Source: Prochilodus magdalenae
Taxonomy: Eukaryota; Chordata; Actinopteri; Characiformes; Prochilodontidae
DNA: 64,000 nt
Direction of reading: 5' to 3'
NCBI GenBank assembly: GCA_024036415.1
Contig: JAMWET010000588.1
Coordinates: 166,434-230,433, forward strand
The notes under the pieces were generated by a model, which ran no database searches, had not been told where the DNA came from, and worked only from the letters and a program-made list of their open reading frames with translations. A program made the position numbers and the translations under genes. Shown piece by piece: positions 54,840-64,000 of this stretch. Position 1 is the stretch's first letter. Each line of letters opens with the position of its first letter.

Positions 54840-56630
54840 ACATCGATCTATATGTAATCACTGATGTGATGATGTGGCCAAGAAGTCATAGTCACAAAGA
54901 CCAAAAGGTAAATAGTTGCTCTCGAGCTTTTAGTCCTTTACTTCCCCCGTTAAACATGCACACATATATATGCACATGCGCATTTGTATGCTGCACTGTG
55001 TTTAAACAGGTGAGTGACGGGCAGTTGAAACACAAAGAAGCAGAGAATCTGCATTCAGCTCCGTCAGCAGCACTGCCCTCACTGCCAACACACTCAGCAA
55101 ACAGCAGCCCACTCACCCACCCAGCAGCTCAGCCAGCAGCACTGTGGGTGGAGGAAGGAAGATGCTCAGGGAGGGAGTAATGCTGCCATCTACAGGTCTG
55201 GAGGAGAGTAACATGCAGTCTTGCTTTGCCTAATACTTCCATTCATTATTGTATTTAATCGATAAATAACATAAAATCAGGGAAACTCAAAGCTACCTTG
55301 AGGCAAACCTTCTGTAGCTACAACAGTACAAGAGCTCATGGTCATTTAAGTTAATAATAAACCATGTAATGCAGACATTGTCCACTGTAAGAAGCATATG
55401 GCCTTTTTTTTAATGTAGCTTGACAGAGGGTGAGGGTGTCTGCATCTGTATTTTGTCTGTGCTTTTACCACTGATGCAGTGATAATACATTGTTACAGCA
55501 GAAGGTTAGGAGGTCTTCGAAACTGCATGTCCAGCAAATCACAAAACGATGCAGGTTCTAGCATTAGGTGCAATTTAAGTGTTATTCCAAAATGTCTGTG
55601 CTCAAAATTGGCTTACAGCCTGCATGTTGAGAACAGACTGTCTGTTGTCTGTCTGTAGTACTGTTGTCATATCACACATCACATTTGACACATCAGCTGC
55701 CTTTGGTATTGTGCAAGAACATCATGGAGAGTGGAAGAATAAAAAAGTCCAAATTACTTAAACTATATAAAGTATTCAGGATTCAGAGGTCTGTGCAAAA
55801 ATAGACCATGGTATCAGAAACAAGCAACAGTGTTTAGCACAGCGACCATGAGATGGCAACTAAACACTTTTGGAACAAAGCTGAAGCCATCTACATACTC
55901 GATAAAATGTAGCATTTAAATATTTGACATCCTCTATGTTCATATTTTCAGACAAAGTGATTCGTTGTCAATGCTGCACTATTAAACAGGATTTTACTTA
56001 ACCAGAAATCCAATTACTGTCTGACTGTGGACCTGGAGTTTCCTATTATCTGATTACTTAAGTGCATGACGGCACACCGAACAGATCACTGATAATATCA
56101 ATGACAAGTCACTAAATCAAGCAATGACTAGTAAAAAACTCATTTACTTTGTTTTATGTTAACAAACCTTTTTTCGTTCCTACACTTCCTGAATATTTAG
56201 GCTGAAAATTTTTTTTTTAACAAGAATGGGTGGAGTTAAACTGAGGTAGGATGAAAAGGCAAGTACGCAAATACTGTATACAGTACTGCTGTGTCTGATT
56301 CACTATAAAGAACCCAGGCATCTAAATGTCAGTTTTTTTACTGGGATGTATGTAAGTCATGAAAAATTAACCTAAATTTACAATACAATAATTCTTTGGT
56401 GCTGCAAAGGTATTGTACTACATCATGATAACATTCTCATCTGAGCACTAGCATCATTGCTTAACTGTGGGTAAATAATCTTATCATTAGTAAAAAATTC
56501 AGCATGATGCTTCTTCACGCCAGTAGACAATCCACAGAAGCATGATACAGGCAATTAGAATTTTACTAGCAGGGGCATTCTCCCTGAACCTACCAAGCTA
56601 GCTCAGTATGTGAACCTCAGGTTTGCTAAA
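54840..56630. other. Intergenic DNA, nothing recognised
   Basis: No supported exon or repeat. CAGCA-rich triplets at about 55060-55145 give incidental open frames. Confidence 0.45.
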
Positions 56631-56634
56631 AATG

Positions 56635-56870
56635 TACAGCCAGCACACACACTAACACGCCACCACGTCAGTGTCACTGCAGCGCAGAAAATGATCCACC
56701 ACCCAAATAAGACCTGCTCGGTGGGGGTCAGAACTATTGAAGAGCAGGGTCAAAGGGGGCTAAGAAAGTATACAGAGCAAAAGATAGACTGCTTTGTGCA
56801 ATGTGCTGCAATGTAGCCAATGAGTGTAAATACAAAAAGGTGTACAAAGTGGCCAGTCAGTGTATATCAC
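56635..56870 (+). repeat. Dispersed repeat family B, copy 3
   Basis: CAGCACACACACTAACACGC, CGTCAGTGTCACTGCAGCGC, AATGATCCACCACCC and TAAGAAAGTATACAGAGC appear in the same order as at 21770-21900. It ends GTACAAAGTGGCCAGTCAGTG. Confidence 0.7.
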
Positions 56871-56879
56871 TATACATCT

Positions 56880-57900
56880 TTTTGTGACATACAAAACAAC
56901 TGATTAGAAATGGGCCTCTTTTACCACATCAAACTGATTTAACTGATGCTTTTCATGATATGGACACTTTTTAAATGAGAAAACAATTTAGTTCAAAAGC
57001 CTGATCAGCTAGAAAAGACTTTAAACATAATTTCCCATTATTTTTAGACTTGCCAGGATCAAATCTCAGACTGGTTTCAGTCTGGCTATCACAATTCCTC
57101 TTTCATCACCTTGAAAATTGCTCATTGTTCCCAAAATGGCCACCTTAGTGGAACCTAAAATAAACCATCCAACATGATCACCAAATGGGGCACAGTAGAG
57201 GCTTGACCACTAGATGGTGGTCTAGATTCACAATACACCGCATTCAGTCTGGCTGTGAATTCAATTTAATTACTCTTTCATAAATGAACAAATATTACAG
57301 TTCCCTAGCCACTACAATTCTACAAAACTCTTTGAGGTTTGTGTTGTAATTGGACGAGATTTTGAGAAAATAAGGATATTTCATAAAAACATGCTGAAAT
57401 TCAACGTATATGTGGTGCTGCAACATCAAAAGATAATATATTATTTAAAAAGCTTCTTGACCTTTCCATCAATAAAAGAGACGTATGAAGGCATTCTGAC
57501 TGTAAAATGGCAGTAGATCAACGCAACATTTGGGTGAAACAACGAATAACTGTATATCATAATAAGATATTGAGTTAAAATGAATGAACTGCATATTTTG
57601 ATATTTTGGATGCACCAGATTTTCTAAAAGCAAAGCAAACATGAATGTGTAGATAACATCTTTCACATAGTATGAAAAGTAGATTTTGGTTATGATGCTG
57701 TGAGTTGGTAACAGGAGATTGTAATGACTCTGTGCAACTCTGTCTGTGTGTGTGTGTGTGCTGATGGCACACAGTGTCAGCGTGTGGGTGAATGTCTTTA
57801 GCGAAGCATGTTTTACAGCTGTTTGTCTCTCCAGCCTCTGCTCACAGACACTCGACCGCAGCTGTGAAGAATCCATCAAGTCTCAAAGTAATGGAGGCCT
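56880..57900. other. Intergenic DNA, nothing recognised
   Basis: AT-rich. A short TG run at 57742-57762. No gene. Confidence 0.45.
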
Positions 57901-58059
57901 GGTTCTGCTCCATTTCACCAGCTGGGAGGTGTTGATTGGAGCTTTTTTGGGGGGAAGAGAGAGAAAAACAACTCCACTACAACTGATGAATGCCTTTGGA
58001 GATAGAGAGATTACCAGACAGACACATAGAGACAGATAACCCGCTTCCACAGTGCTCAT

Positions 58060-59080
58060 TTTTAACTAAAAAACAGAAACACATCATCCCCATCTTCCAT
58101 TATAGCTTTGCGTCCACAATAACACATCTGAAGGAAGCGTTTTTTTCGGAGGCCTCTTCCCTCTATAGACCTATACAGTCGCCATCCCAGCACAACTGGA
58201 TATCAATCAAAATGTATCACTATGAATATTCTTGGCGCTGTTGTGTTAGAATTCACAGACACCCGGGTCGGCTCTAAATGCGATGTGATGCTTTGTTAAC
58301 GGAGCGCCACACTGCGCTTCAGCATGCCGCTGTGAGTGAAATCTTCATTAGAAACCTTCTGCAACCCTCCCTCCACCCACCCCCCGAACTCCAAGGATCC
58401 GTGCCAGGTACCCGCTCTAACAGCCAAACATGTTGATAATTAAACCCCTGTAATCGAGAGGTGTTATCACAACAATTAACACCAAAAATGTGAGGGGATG
58501 AGAGAGTGCCTCTGAACGTGTGGCTTTGTACATTTTTTTTTCTTCCATGATATAACTTCCCCCCGCCTTTTCCCTATGAACATGGGGATGGGTACATTAC
58601 CTGTGTTCTTAATGCATCTAGTACATCTGTGCGATTCTTTGAACATCAATAGAAGAAAAACAAGCAAGAGGGGGGGCCAGGAAAACATTGTGTCGCTTCT
58701 GCTCTTTTTCCTCAAAACACATTTATCTCTCCCCTACTTTCGCTAATTCTCCAGACGTGCTCCCTCTTTTCCTCTCTCCCCCCTCCCCTTTTCTTCCCCA
58801 AAGTTGGCTGCCTCTGCCCTCGTTCCATGGCATCAGCCGAAGATCCAGCAAGGCCCCCGTGCACAATGAGCTTTAATTGGGTTAAGTTTGTCCGCCACAG
58901 ATAACATTTCTCTTTCTGTGGAGAATAAAGCAAATTGCTGGCACTAATGGCACTGTTTAATGTAGCTCTTTTTATTATGGATGGAGGAAATTAGGAGGAG
59001 ACTCCCTACAGAGAGCTGATGTCGTGGGAGTGAGTGCATTGTTGCAGCTCATCAGGAAAGCATTTTCGCTGGAGCGCCGT
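58060..59080. promoter_or_regulatory. Candidate cluster of conserved noncoding elements upstream of znf423
   Basis: Unique, motif-dense DNA without open frames. It includes GGTGTTATCACAACAATTAAC (about 58459, two short blocks), TTTAATTGGGTTAAGTTTG (58871), CCACAGATAACATTTC (58895; Runx- and GATA-like cores), AAATTGCTGGCACTAATGGC and TTTTTATTATGGATGGAGG (58967, Hox/Cdx-like core). Distance to the znf423 ATG is 4.5-5.5 kb. Enhancer role is an inference. Confidence 0.4.
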
Positions 59081-60139
59081 CCTCTTCGTTCCCCTCTCTC
59101 TTTTTCCCCCATTTTTACTTTCCTTTTTACAGGCTATCCAAAATGCAGCCACAAAAAACAATACTCACTAATCACAGACCCTTTACAACGCATCCTGATG
59201 AGATGAGATCCTATGCTGGAGCATGGCGGCGCGTGTTCAGAACCTGTCCTCTGTCTGTTGTATTTTTTATGGTTTAATGCCCTAAGTCCATAAAGCTGGT
59301 GTTTCTTTGTGTAAGACTGGGGCAGGAGCCAGGAAATGGGGGCTGAAAAAGGGAGGGAGGGCAATTCTGGCACAAGGCACGGTAAGCCAAAAAAAGGCTG
59401 AAATTTGCTTGCTTTCCTTTCGAATGCATGGACATCTCAGTGCAAATGATGGAGCAGAAATGCACTGGGTCTGCAATGCTAGTACCTGAGCACTGGGCAA
59501 GGCATAATCTGCACTAAAAGTGTGGTGATGAATGCTGGTCTTCCTGGTGGCTAATCAGGGGCTGATGGAGCAGAGGGGGCAGTAAGTGCAGTGGAGCGCT
59601 CAGCCCCAATCTGCGCCGTGCTCTCCTCCACACACTTGCAGGTTCCAATGAGAGGCGGTGCTGCTGGTCCAGTGGCTGTCTGGGTCACTGTAACGGACTA
59701 CTGTACACCCTGTTTTAAGCGTCGTACTCCACCACTTCTGGGACTGCAGCATAAGCTGAATAAGATATAGTAGAAAAACCATAGGTAATACCATCTTGAG
59801 CACTTGAAATGCTGTCAGGCCTGATACTGTGGATTCATTTTGACTCTAAGTTAGTGTCTGTAGACAAATGGCTTTTATCCTCCCTCTCACCTTCTTACAC
59901 TTCTGCCTATTAGACAAAAAAACTAAGCTTGAGGGGGAAATGCTTCCACTTCTCTCACTTCTGCATGCATAGTGCTCGTGTGCGCTTTTGTTAACGAGAC
60001 AAAAGACTGTCAGCTTTGCAGTATTTAAATCAGTTATGTCTAATTATTTCCTGTAAAAATAGTCTATCTAGGGCAAAACCAATGAGATGTAACACTGTCT
60101 GTGGAGGGGGGACCTGGCAGAGCTGGCATGGGTTCAGCT

Positions 60140-60163
60140 GAACAGAACAGAACAGAACAGAGA
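60140..60163. repeat. (AACAG)n short pentamer repeat
   Basis: Four tandem GAACA/AACAG units. Confidence 0.85.
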
Positions 60164-60614
60164 GAATCTGCTGTAGGCAACATAAATATAACATGAACTC
60201 TCCAGGCTTGTGACGGTACAATGGGGGAGTATTTAGGAGAGCTTTCTGGGCCTCCGTGTGCCATGGCTGCTAGATGCTGAAGAAATCCAAAAAGGACAGA
60301 TTTGGTGTAGTTCGGTTAGTGTTAAATTCTAGGTTTGCATCCAAGGGAATATCAGGGTGGCATTAAAACTGCACGCCCATAAATCTCAAAACATCCCCAT
60401 GTGCTTGAATGAAATAATAGCCCACATTAAGGTCAGCTCTGCTGACAAGTGACTTGCGGTTTCACAAATATCTCAACCAATATAGCCTGTCAGCATCTGT
60501 GGCACTACCGCTGACGTCACTAAAGAGCAAGGAACCCACATGCACAATTAAAATGAGTCAGTTTTGGTAGATTTACATTTCTTAGATGTTAGTCCTATTT
60601 CCAACAACACAGGG

Positions 60615-60646
60615 TTTTTTTTTTTTTTTTTGGTTTTTTTTTTTTG
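60615..60646. repeat. Poly(T) tract
   Basis: Two T runs separated by GG. No upstream retroposon body recognised. Confidence 0.9.
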
Positions 60647-60699
60647 CAGTCTGCACGAAACTTAATAACTTCTCCTTAAAATAGCTACAGCAGTGATTT

Positions 60700-60950
60700 C
60701 CAAACAGGATCACCACATTTATAGTTCACGCCTCTTTTCTCTTGTGTCTTAATTAATTTCATCCACATGTCTTGCAGCCCTATTCTAAGCCTTTTCTGTA
60801 TTGCGAAAGGAGGAGGGAAAAAAAGCACAGAAAAGCAAATCCAAGAGAAGATGACAGAGGGTGTAATCACTCGCTATGTGATTTAACAATAAGAGTTTTT
60901 CAGCCCATTCACGCCTCGGCTGTCTCTGACCCTTAAGGCGCTTGTAATGT
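60700..60950. promoter_or_regulatory. Candidate conserved noncoding element
   Basis: GTCTTAATTAATTTCATCC, GGTGTAATCACTCGC and TGATTTAACAATAAGAG in unique sequence just before a CpG island. Inferred from texture only. Confidence 0.35.
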
Positions 60951-61320
60951 GGCCCATTTTCCTCCTTTGTATCTCTCGGAGAGAAAGGGGCGCCACCGCG
61001 GTGAGCTCTTGCCCCGCCGGGCCTACGGCGCCCCCCTCCGGCGCGCCACAAGCGCTTTGAAAGCGGCCCCCAGGCGCGCGCTCATTTTCAGGGGAGTTCA
61101 GAGGAGAAGGGGAATGGGACCGGGGGGCGACAGGGGCCCCGGACCTCCGTAAGGGGGCAAATTTTAAAGGCCGCTTCGTGGCTTCACGGGGGGAACCCTG
61201 CTGACGGAGACGCAGGGGGAGCCCACCGGGTTAGCCATGACAACGGTCAAAGAGCACGAGAGGCGGCAACAAAAGGCCGCGCGCGACTCACCGTCGCCAT
61301 GGCTGCGCTTGTCCTGTTTC
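60950..61320. promoter_or_regulatory. CpG island, distal to znf423 exon 1
   Basis: Dense CpG (CGCCCCCCTCCGGCGCGCCAC-type composition, GGCGCGCC at about 61039) over about 370 bp, well above its surroundings and 2.3 kb upstream of the znf423 start. It could be an alternative znf423 promoter, since this gene has alternative first exons in mammals, or an unmethylated enhancer. No start codon with family sequence is seen here. Confidence 0.5.
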
Positions 61321-62329
61321 TGCCATACGGACAGACGCTGATTTTTTCGGAGGCTTTTTGACTCGACTGTGGCCTAGACATGAGCCATTAGAGTCAAGGC
61401 CTAATCCTGCAACTAACGCAGAGCTCTTGGGTTCCTCTGATGTTAAAACCTATGCGCTGTTCGTGGATTCCCTTCTGAAGAGTCCTGTCAAGCTGTTATC
61501 TTAACATGACACTGTCCAGCAAACTCCCCACACTGTCAGCGCACCCAACAGAAACACATGAGAGCAGCCTTTCAATCCTCCAGTTCACTTAACAGTCAAG
61601 TAGGTGAATATAGTTAGGTGAAAGGCACCACAGCAACTCCTGTCGTTTTGATTCAGATGTGCCAGTCTCACCCGCAAAGGGCCGGTGTGGCTGGAGGTTC
61701 TCCCTCCACACAAGCTGCAGCACACCTGACACCACTTGTTTACTCAGCTCGTCAGTTTACAAACCGATCGGACCTCCTGTTTTTTTGGAATGAAAGCCTG
61801 CAGCCACACCGACCATGTGTGGATAAGACTGGACACCACTGTTTAGACTATTGCCTGGAGGTAAATAAACTCGACCAAGTGAAGGCACCACAATAACTGA
61901 TTCATCAAAGAGAGTAACTTAACGGAGTAACTAGTCACAACACCGACTGTGGACTCCAGGTGTCATGACTGTTACTTCAGCAGACTAGCCACTGTTAGCA
62001 TTGTCATCCAAAACAAATTCGTTCAAGTAGCAACATGAGAACAAACACAAAAGTTTGAGTAACTTAGTTTAAATAAACTAGCATTATGTCATACAAAGGT
62101 AGCATACAGCATTAAAATAGCACCTAAACACTAAAAAGCTTCTCGTTTGTTTGGATTAAAGGGGTAAAAAAAAATCTTTTAGCAGTGTCTATAATCTGAG
62201 TTAGCGTTAGCTCAAAGAAACTAGCATCGTGCCCTACAGAACAGGCTATCGCGCAGAGACAGCAATTGAAATCATCACTCTGAAGCTTTTCTGCTTCAAT
62301 TTGGGGTGAAAGCGAATTAAAGTCTACCA

Positions 62330-63602
62330 GAGAGCTGTGGGGGGAAAAGCCTCGGTAAACTCTCCTCTCGCCTGTGAAACGCTGGCGCGAACCCAAGCAG
62401 ACGGCAGCGGCGTATAGAGGGGCAAAGTGAGCGGGGAAAGCAGAATCCAGTCCGTCTTTTTTCCTCCGCAGAGTTTTCCTCGAAGCTCCGCGTTTTGGCC
62501 CCGATCCGCGCTCCGAGCTAAAAGCTGTAGTTTCCACGGCTGACCATGGCTCGGTGCTGTTGGCTCTCTGTGTGGCTGCTCGAGCCCAGGCTGCGCGGAG
62601 CTCCCTGCGGGATCAGAGCGCTCCCCCGCCGGGACCCTACTCTCACATCCTCCTGCTGGGACACGGCTACATTTCCAGCCAAGCCTGGCTTTATTATGTG
62701 TGTCTGCGCTGCAGCCCCGCCAGCAGTCGGCTCGGGAGGCGGAGGGAAGACCAGAGTCAGGACAAAGAAGAAAAGGGGAGAGAGAGGCTAGCGAACCACA
62801 ACCATTTTCCCCTCTTTTGCGGCTTCTTCTTTCTTTCATTTTTTTTGAAGAGGGGGGAATTTTGAGAAAGAGGATAAACAAGAGCGATAAATCCCCACAG
62901 GTGAGAATATGCTGCGTGAAATGGCAGTGAGGGTGCCACCTTTGGAAAAATAAGAGGAGCAAGGAGGGCGGTTCGGTGGGGTTAAGACACATATATATGT
63001 TTTTTTGCAGATTTGGGGGACGAAAATAAAGGACAGTTCGAAACAGAACCTGAAGCGGACCACGCGGGAGGGGGGAAGGAGAAGAGGAGGAAGAAGAAGG
63101 AGGAAAAGGAAAGACAAATCCGCGTACGGACCCAAAGCGAGTGGTCCGCCTGGCGAAGTGAGGAGCTTGTCGCGGTGTCTGGAAGTGCTGGACCCTCTTT
63201 TCTCGCGAACTCGGCTGGAGCAGCCGTGGTGGGTAATGCTTTGATTTTTTTTCTTTCTGTTTTTTGGACACCACAAACTCTGACGGCGGAGCCGCGAGGA
63301 ACAAAAGAGCGTGAGCGACTCATGCAAAAAATTCTACAGGTTGAATTTAGCGGCTGAAGTTGCCAGATCGTTGGAGTATCCGGCCGCCGCTTTCCCCGCG
63401 TTTCTCTCCCTCCGAGCGGCTGTCGGACCGCCGCCACCGCCACGGGCACTGAAGTTGCCGCATTGCAACAGGCAAAGTAAAAAAAAAGGAGGAGGAGGGG
63501 AAAGAGGAGAGAAAAAAAGCACAGAAGTAGCGGTGTGCAGCCTATGAGTGACTGTACGAGAGGACCGGAGATCAATAAAAGCAGAAAAGCAGCGAGACAG
63601 AG
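62330..63602 (+). promoter_or_regulatory. znf423: znf423 CpG-rich promoter and 5' UTR region
   Basis: G+C- and CpG-rich DNA runs into the first coding exon. A possible 5' UTR intron lies at 62901-63010: CCACAG|GTGAGA donor and TTTTTTGCAG| acceptor. Upstream ATGs exist, the best placed at 62546 (ACCATGG context, 81-codon frame, arginine- and cysteine-rich). It resembles no protein I know and would be an upstream reading frame if transcribed. No TATA box is evident. Confidence 0.5.
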
Positions 63603-63642
63603 ATGTCGAGACGCAAGCAGGCCAAACCACGCTCCGTTAAAG
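63603..63642 (+). CDS. znf423: ZNF423-type zinc-finger protein, coding exon 1 (partial gene)
   Basis: ATG at 63603 encodes MSRRKQAKPRSVK, then one base of the next codon before a GTAAGC donor at 63643 (phase 1). SRRKQxKP is the N-terminal motif by which SALL, FOG1, BCL11A and the ZNF423/ZNF521 pair recruit the NuRD corepressor through RBBP4. ZNF423 is a nuclear 30-finger protein that partners EBF factors, SMADs and Notch output, with roles in cerebellar progenitors and adipocytes. RSVK favours ZNF423 over ZNF521 (RSLK as I recall), and a G-starting next codon fits the Val that follows in ZNF423. The CBLN1 neighbour also supports ZNF423. SALL proteins diverge after KP. All zinc fingers lie beyond the window, so the symbol rests on 13 residues plus synteny. 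Confidence 0.8.
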
Positions 63643-64000
63643 GTAAGCGAGAGCGAGAGGCTGAGAGAGTGTGTGTGTGTGTTGTAACGGACACAGCTCG
63701 CGAGCGGTAGCATGACCAATGAGATTTCATGGCGAAAACTGGCGGGGATTGTGAAACGATACGATTTAATATCTTAGCCGGGAATAGTAGGCTTGTGTCG
63801 TTGTAGGAGATTTACAGTGCCTCAGTTGGATTGATGAAATGATAAATCCAGCTCCTCAACTACCTTTACCAGATGCTAGTGGTCCGAGCAGACTGACTAA
63901 AGTAATATCTGATTGGAATCAGTTAAAACTAAACACACTTCACATGTAAGATCTCTCTGTAGTGATGGTGGTTTTCAGCGGTGCACATTGTGATTGCCAT
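63643..64000 (+). other. znf423: Start of znf423 intron 1
   Basis: Begins with the GTAAGC donor. A short TG run follows at about 63669-63681. No exon 2 within the window, consistent with the long first introns of this family. Confidence 0.75.

Noticed and set aside
60615..60646. Poly(T) as the tail of a minus-strand processed pseudogene
   Set aside because: No gene-like sequence or target duplication is found next to it.
62554..62865. Frame with a signal-peptide-like start (LLALCVAARAQA) upstream of znf423
   Set aside because: The apparent start is GTG. The sequence turns low-complexity after about 60 codons and matches no known secreted family.
62324..63304. 326-codon minus-strand frame
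   Set aside because: Composition-driven (Pro/Ser/Arg) in CpG-rich DNA opposite the znf423 leader. No domain, no family similarity.
63603..63642. First exon of a SALL-family gene
   Set aside because: SALL proteins share MSRRKQAKP but then diverge. RSVK with a phase-1 donor fits ZNF423/ZNF521 better.

Overview
This window looks like ray-finned fish genomic DNA, and most likely an otophysan (characin, catfish or cyprinid-like) teleost. The evidence is a vertebrate gene with GT-AG introns, abundant CT/GA/CA microsatellites, and decayed Tc1/mariner, hAT, Ty3/gypsy and LINE relics in styles I know from teleosts. Only two protein-coding genes are supported, and one of them runs off the right end.

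Left part (1-12.3 kb): a complete three-exon cerebellin gene, cbln1, lies on the minus strand. Its coding exons are 11529-11278, 10733-10614 and 6345-6148, giving a 189-residue secreted C1q/TNF-type synaptic organiser. A candidate poly(A) signal sits near 5196 and a CpG-rich promoter at about 11.5-12.25 kb.

Middle part (12.3-60.7 kb): a gene desert of about 50 kb. It holds (i) low-complexity tracts, including a pyrimidine block at 12.5-13.1 kb, a 400-bp TG tract at 15.1 kb, a 650-bp polypurine tract at 22.9 kb and a GATA array at 41.5 kb; (ii) transposon relics: a 389-bp solo LTR with 5-bp target duplication (28468-28856), a 508-bp internally deleted Tc1-like element with perfect terminal repeats (29980-30487), several other decayed Tc1 copies, a hAT/BED-finger remnant (26.2-26.7 kb), a LINE tail (33.1 kb) and a heavily mutated Ty3/gypsy pol (35.3-38.9 kb); (iii) a minisatellite of about 6 kb (43285-49450) built on a 34-bp unit, with a 22-unit (748-bp) higher-order repeat nested inside it; and (iv) several non-repetitive stretches rich in homeodomain-type motifs that look like conserved enhancers, for example one containing TAATCTGATTA at 16106-16116.

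Right part (60.9-64 kb): CpG-rich DNA leads to a tiny first coding exon on the plus strand (63603-63642). It encodes MSRRKQAKPRSVK followed by a splice donor. This is the NuRD-recruiting N-terminus of the ZNF423/ZNF521 zinc-finger family, called znf423 because of the SVK sequence and the CBLN1 neighbourhood. The two genes are divergent with about 52 kb between their start codons. Both act in cerebellar/hindbrain biology (cbln1 at parallel fibre-Purkinje synapses, ZNF423 in cerebellar progenitors), so shared regulatory elements between them are plausible but not shown by the sequence.

I see no gene system that is clearly new. The most unusual object is the 34-bp minisatellite with its nested higher-order structure.
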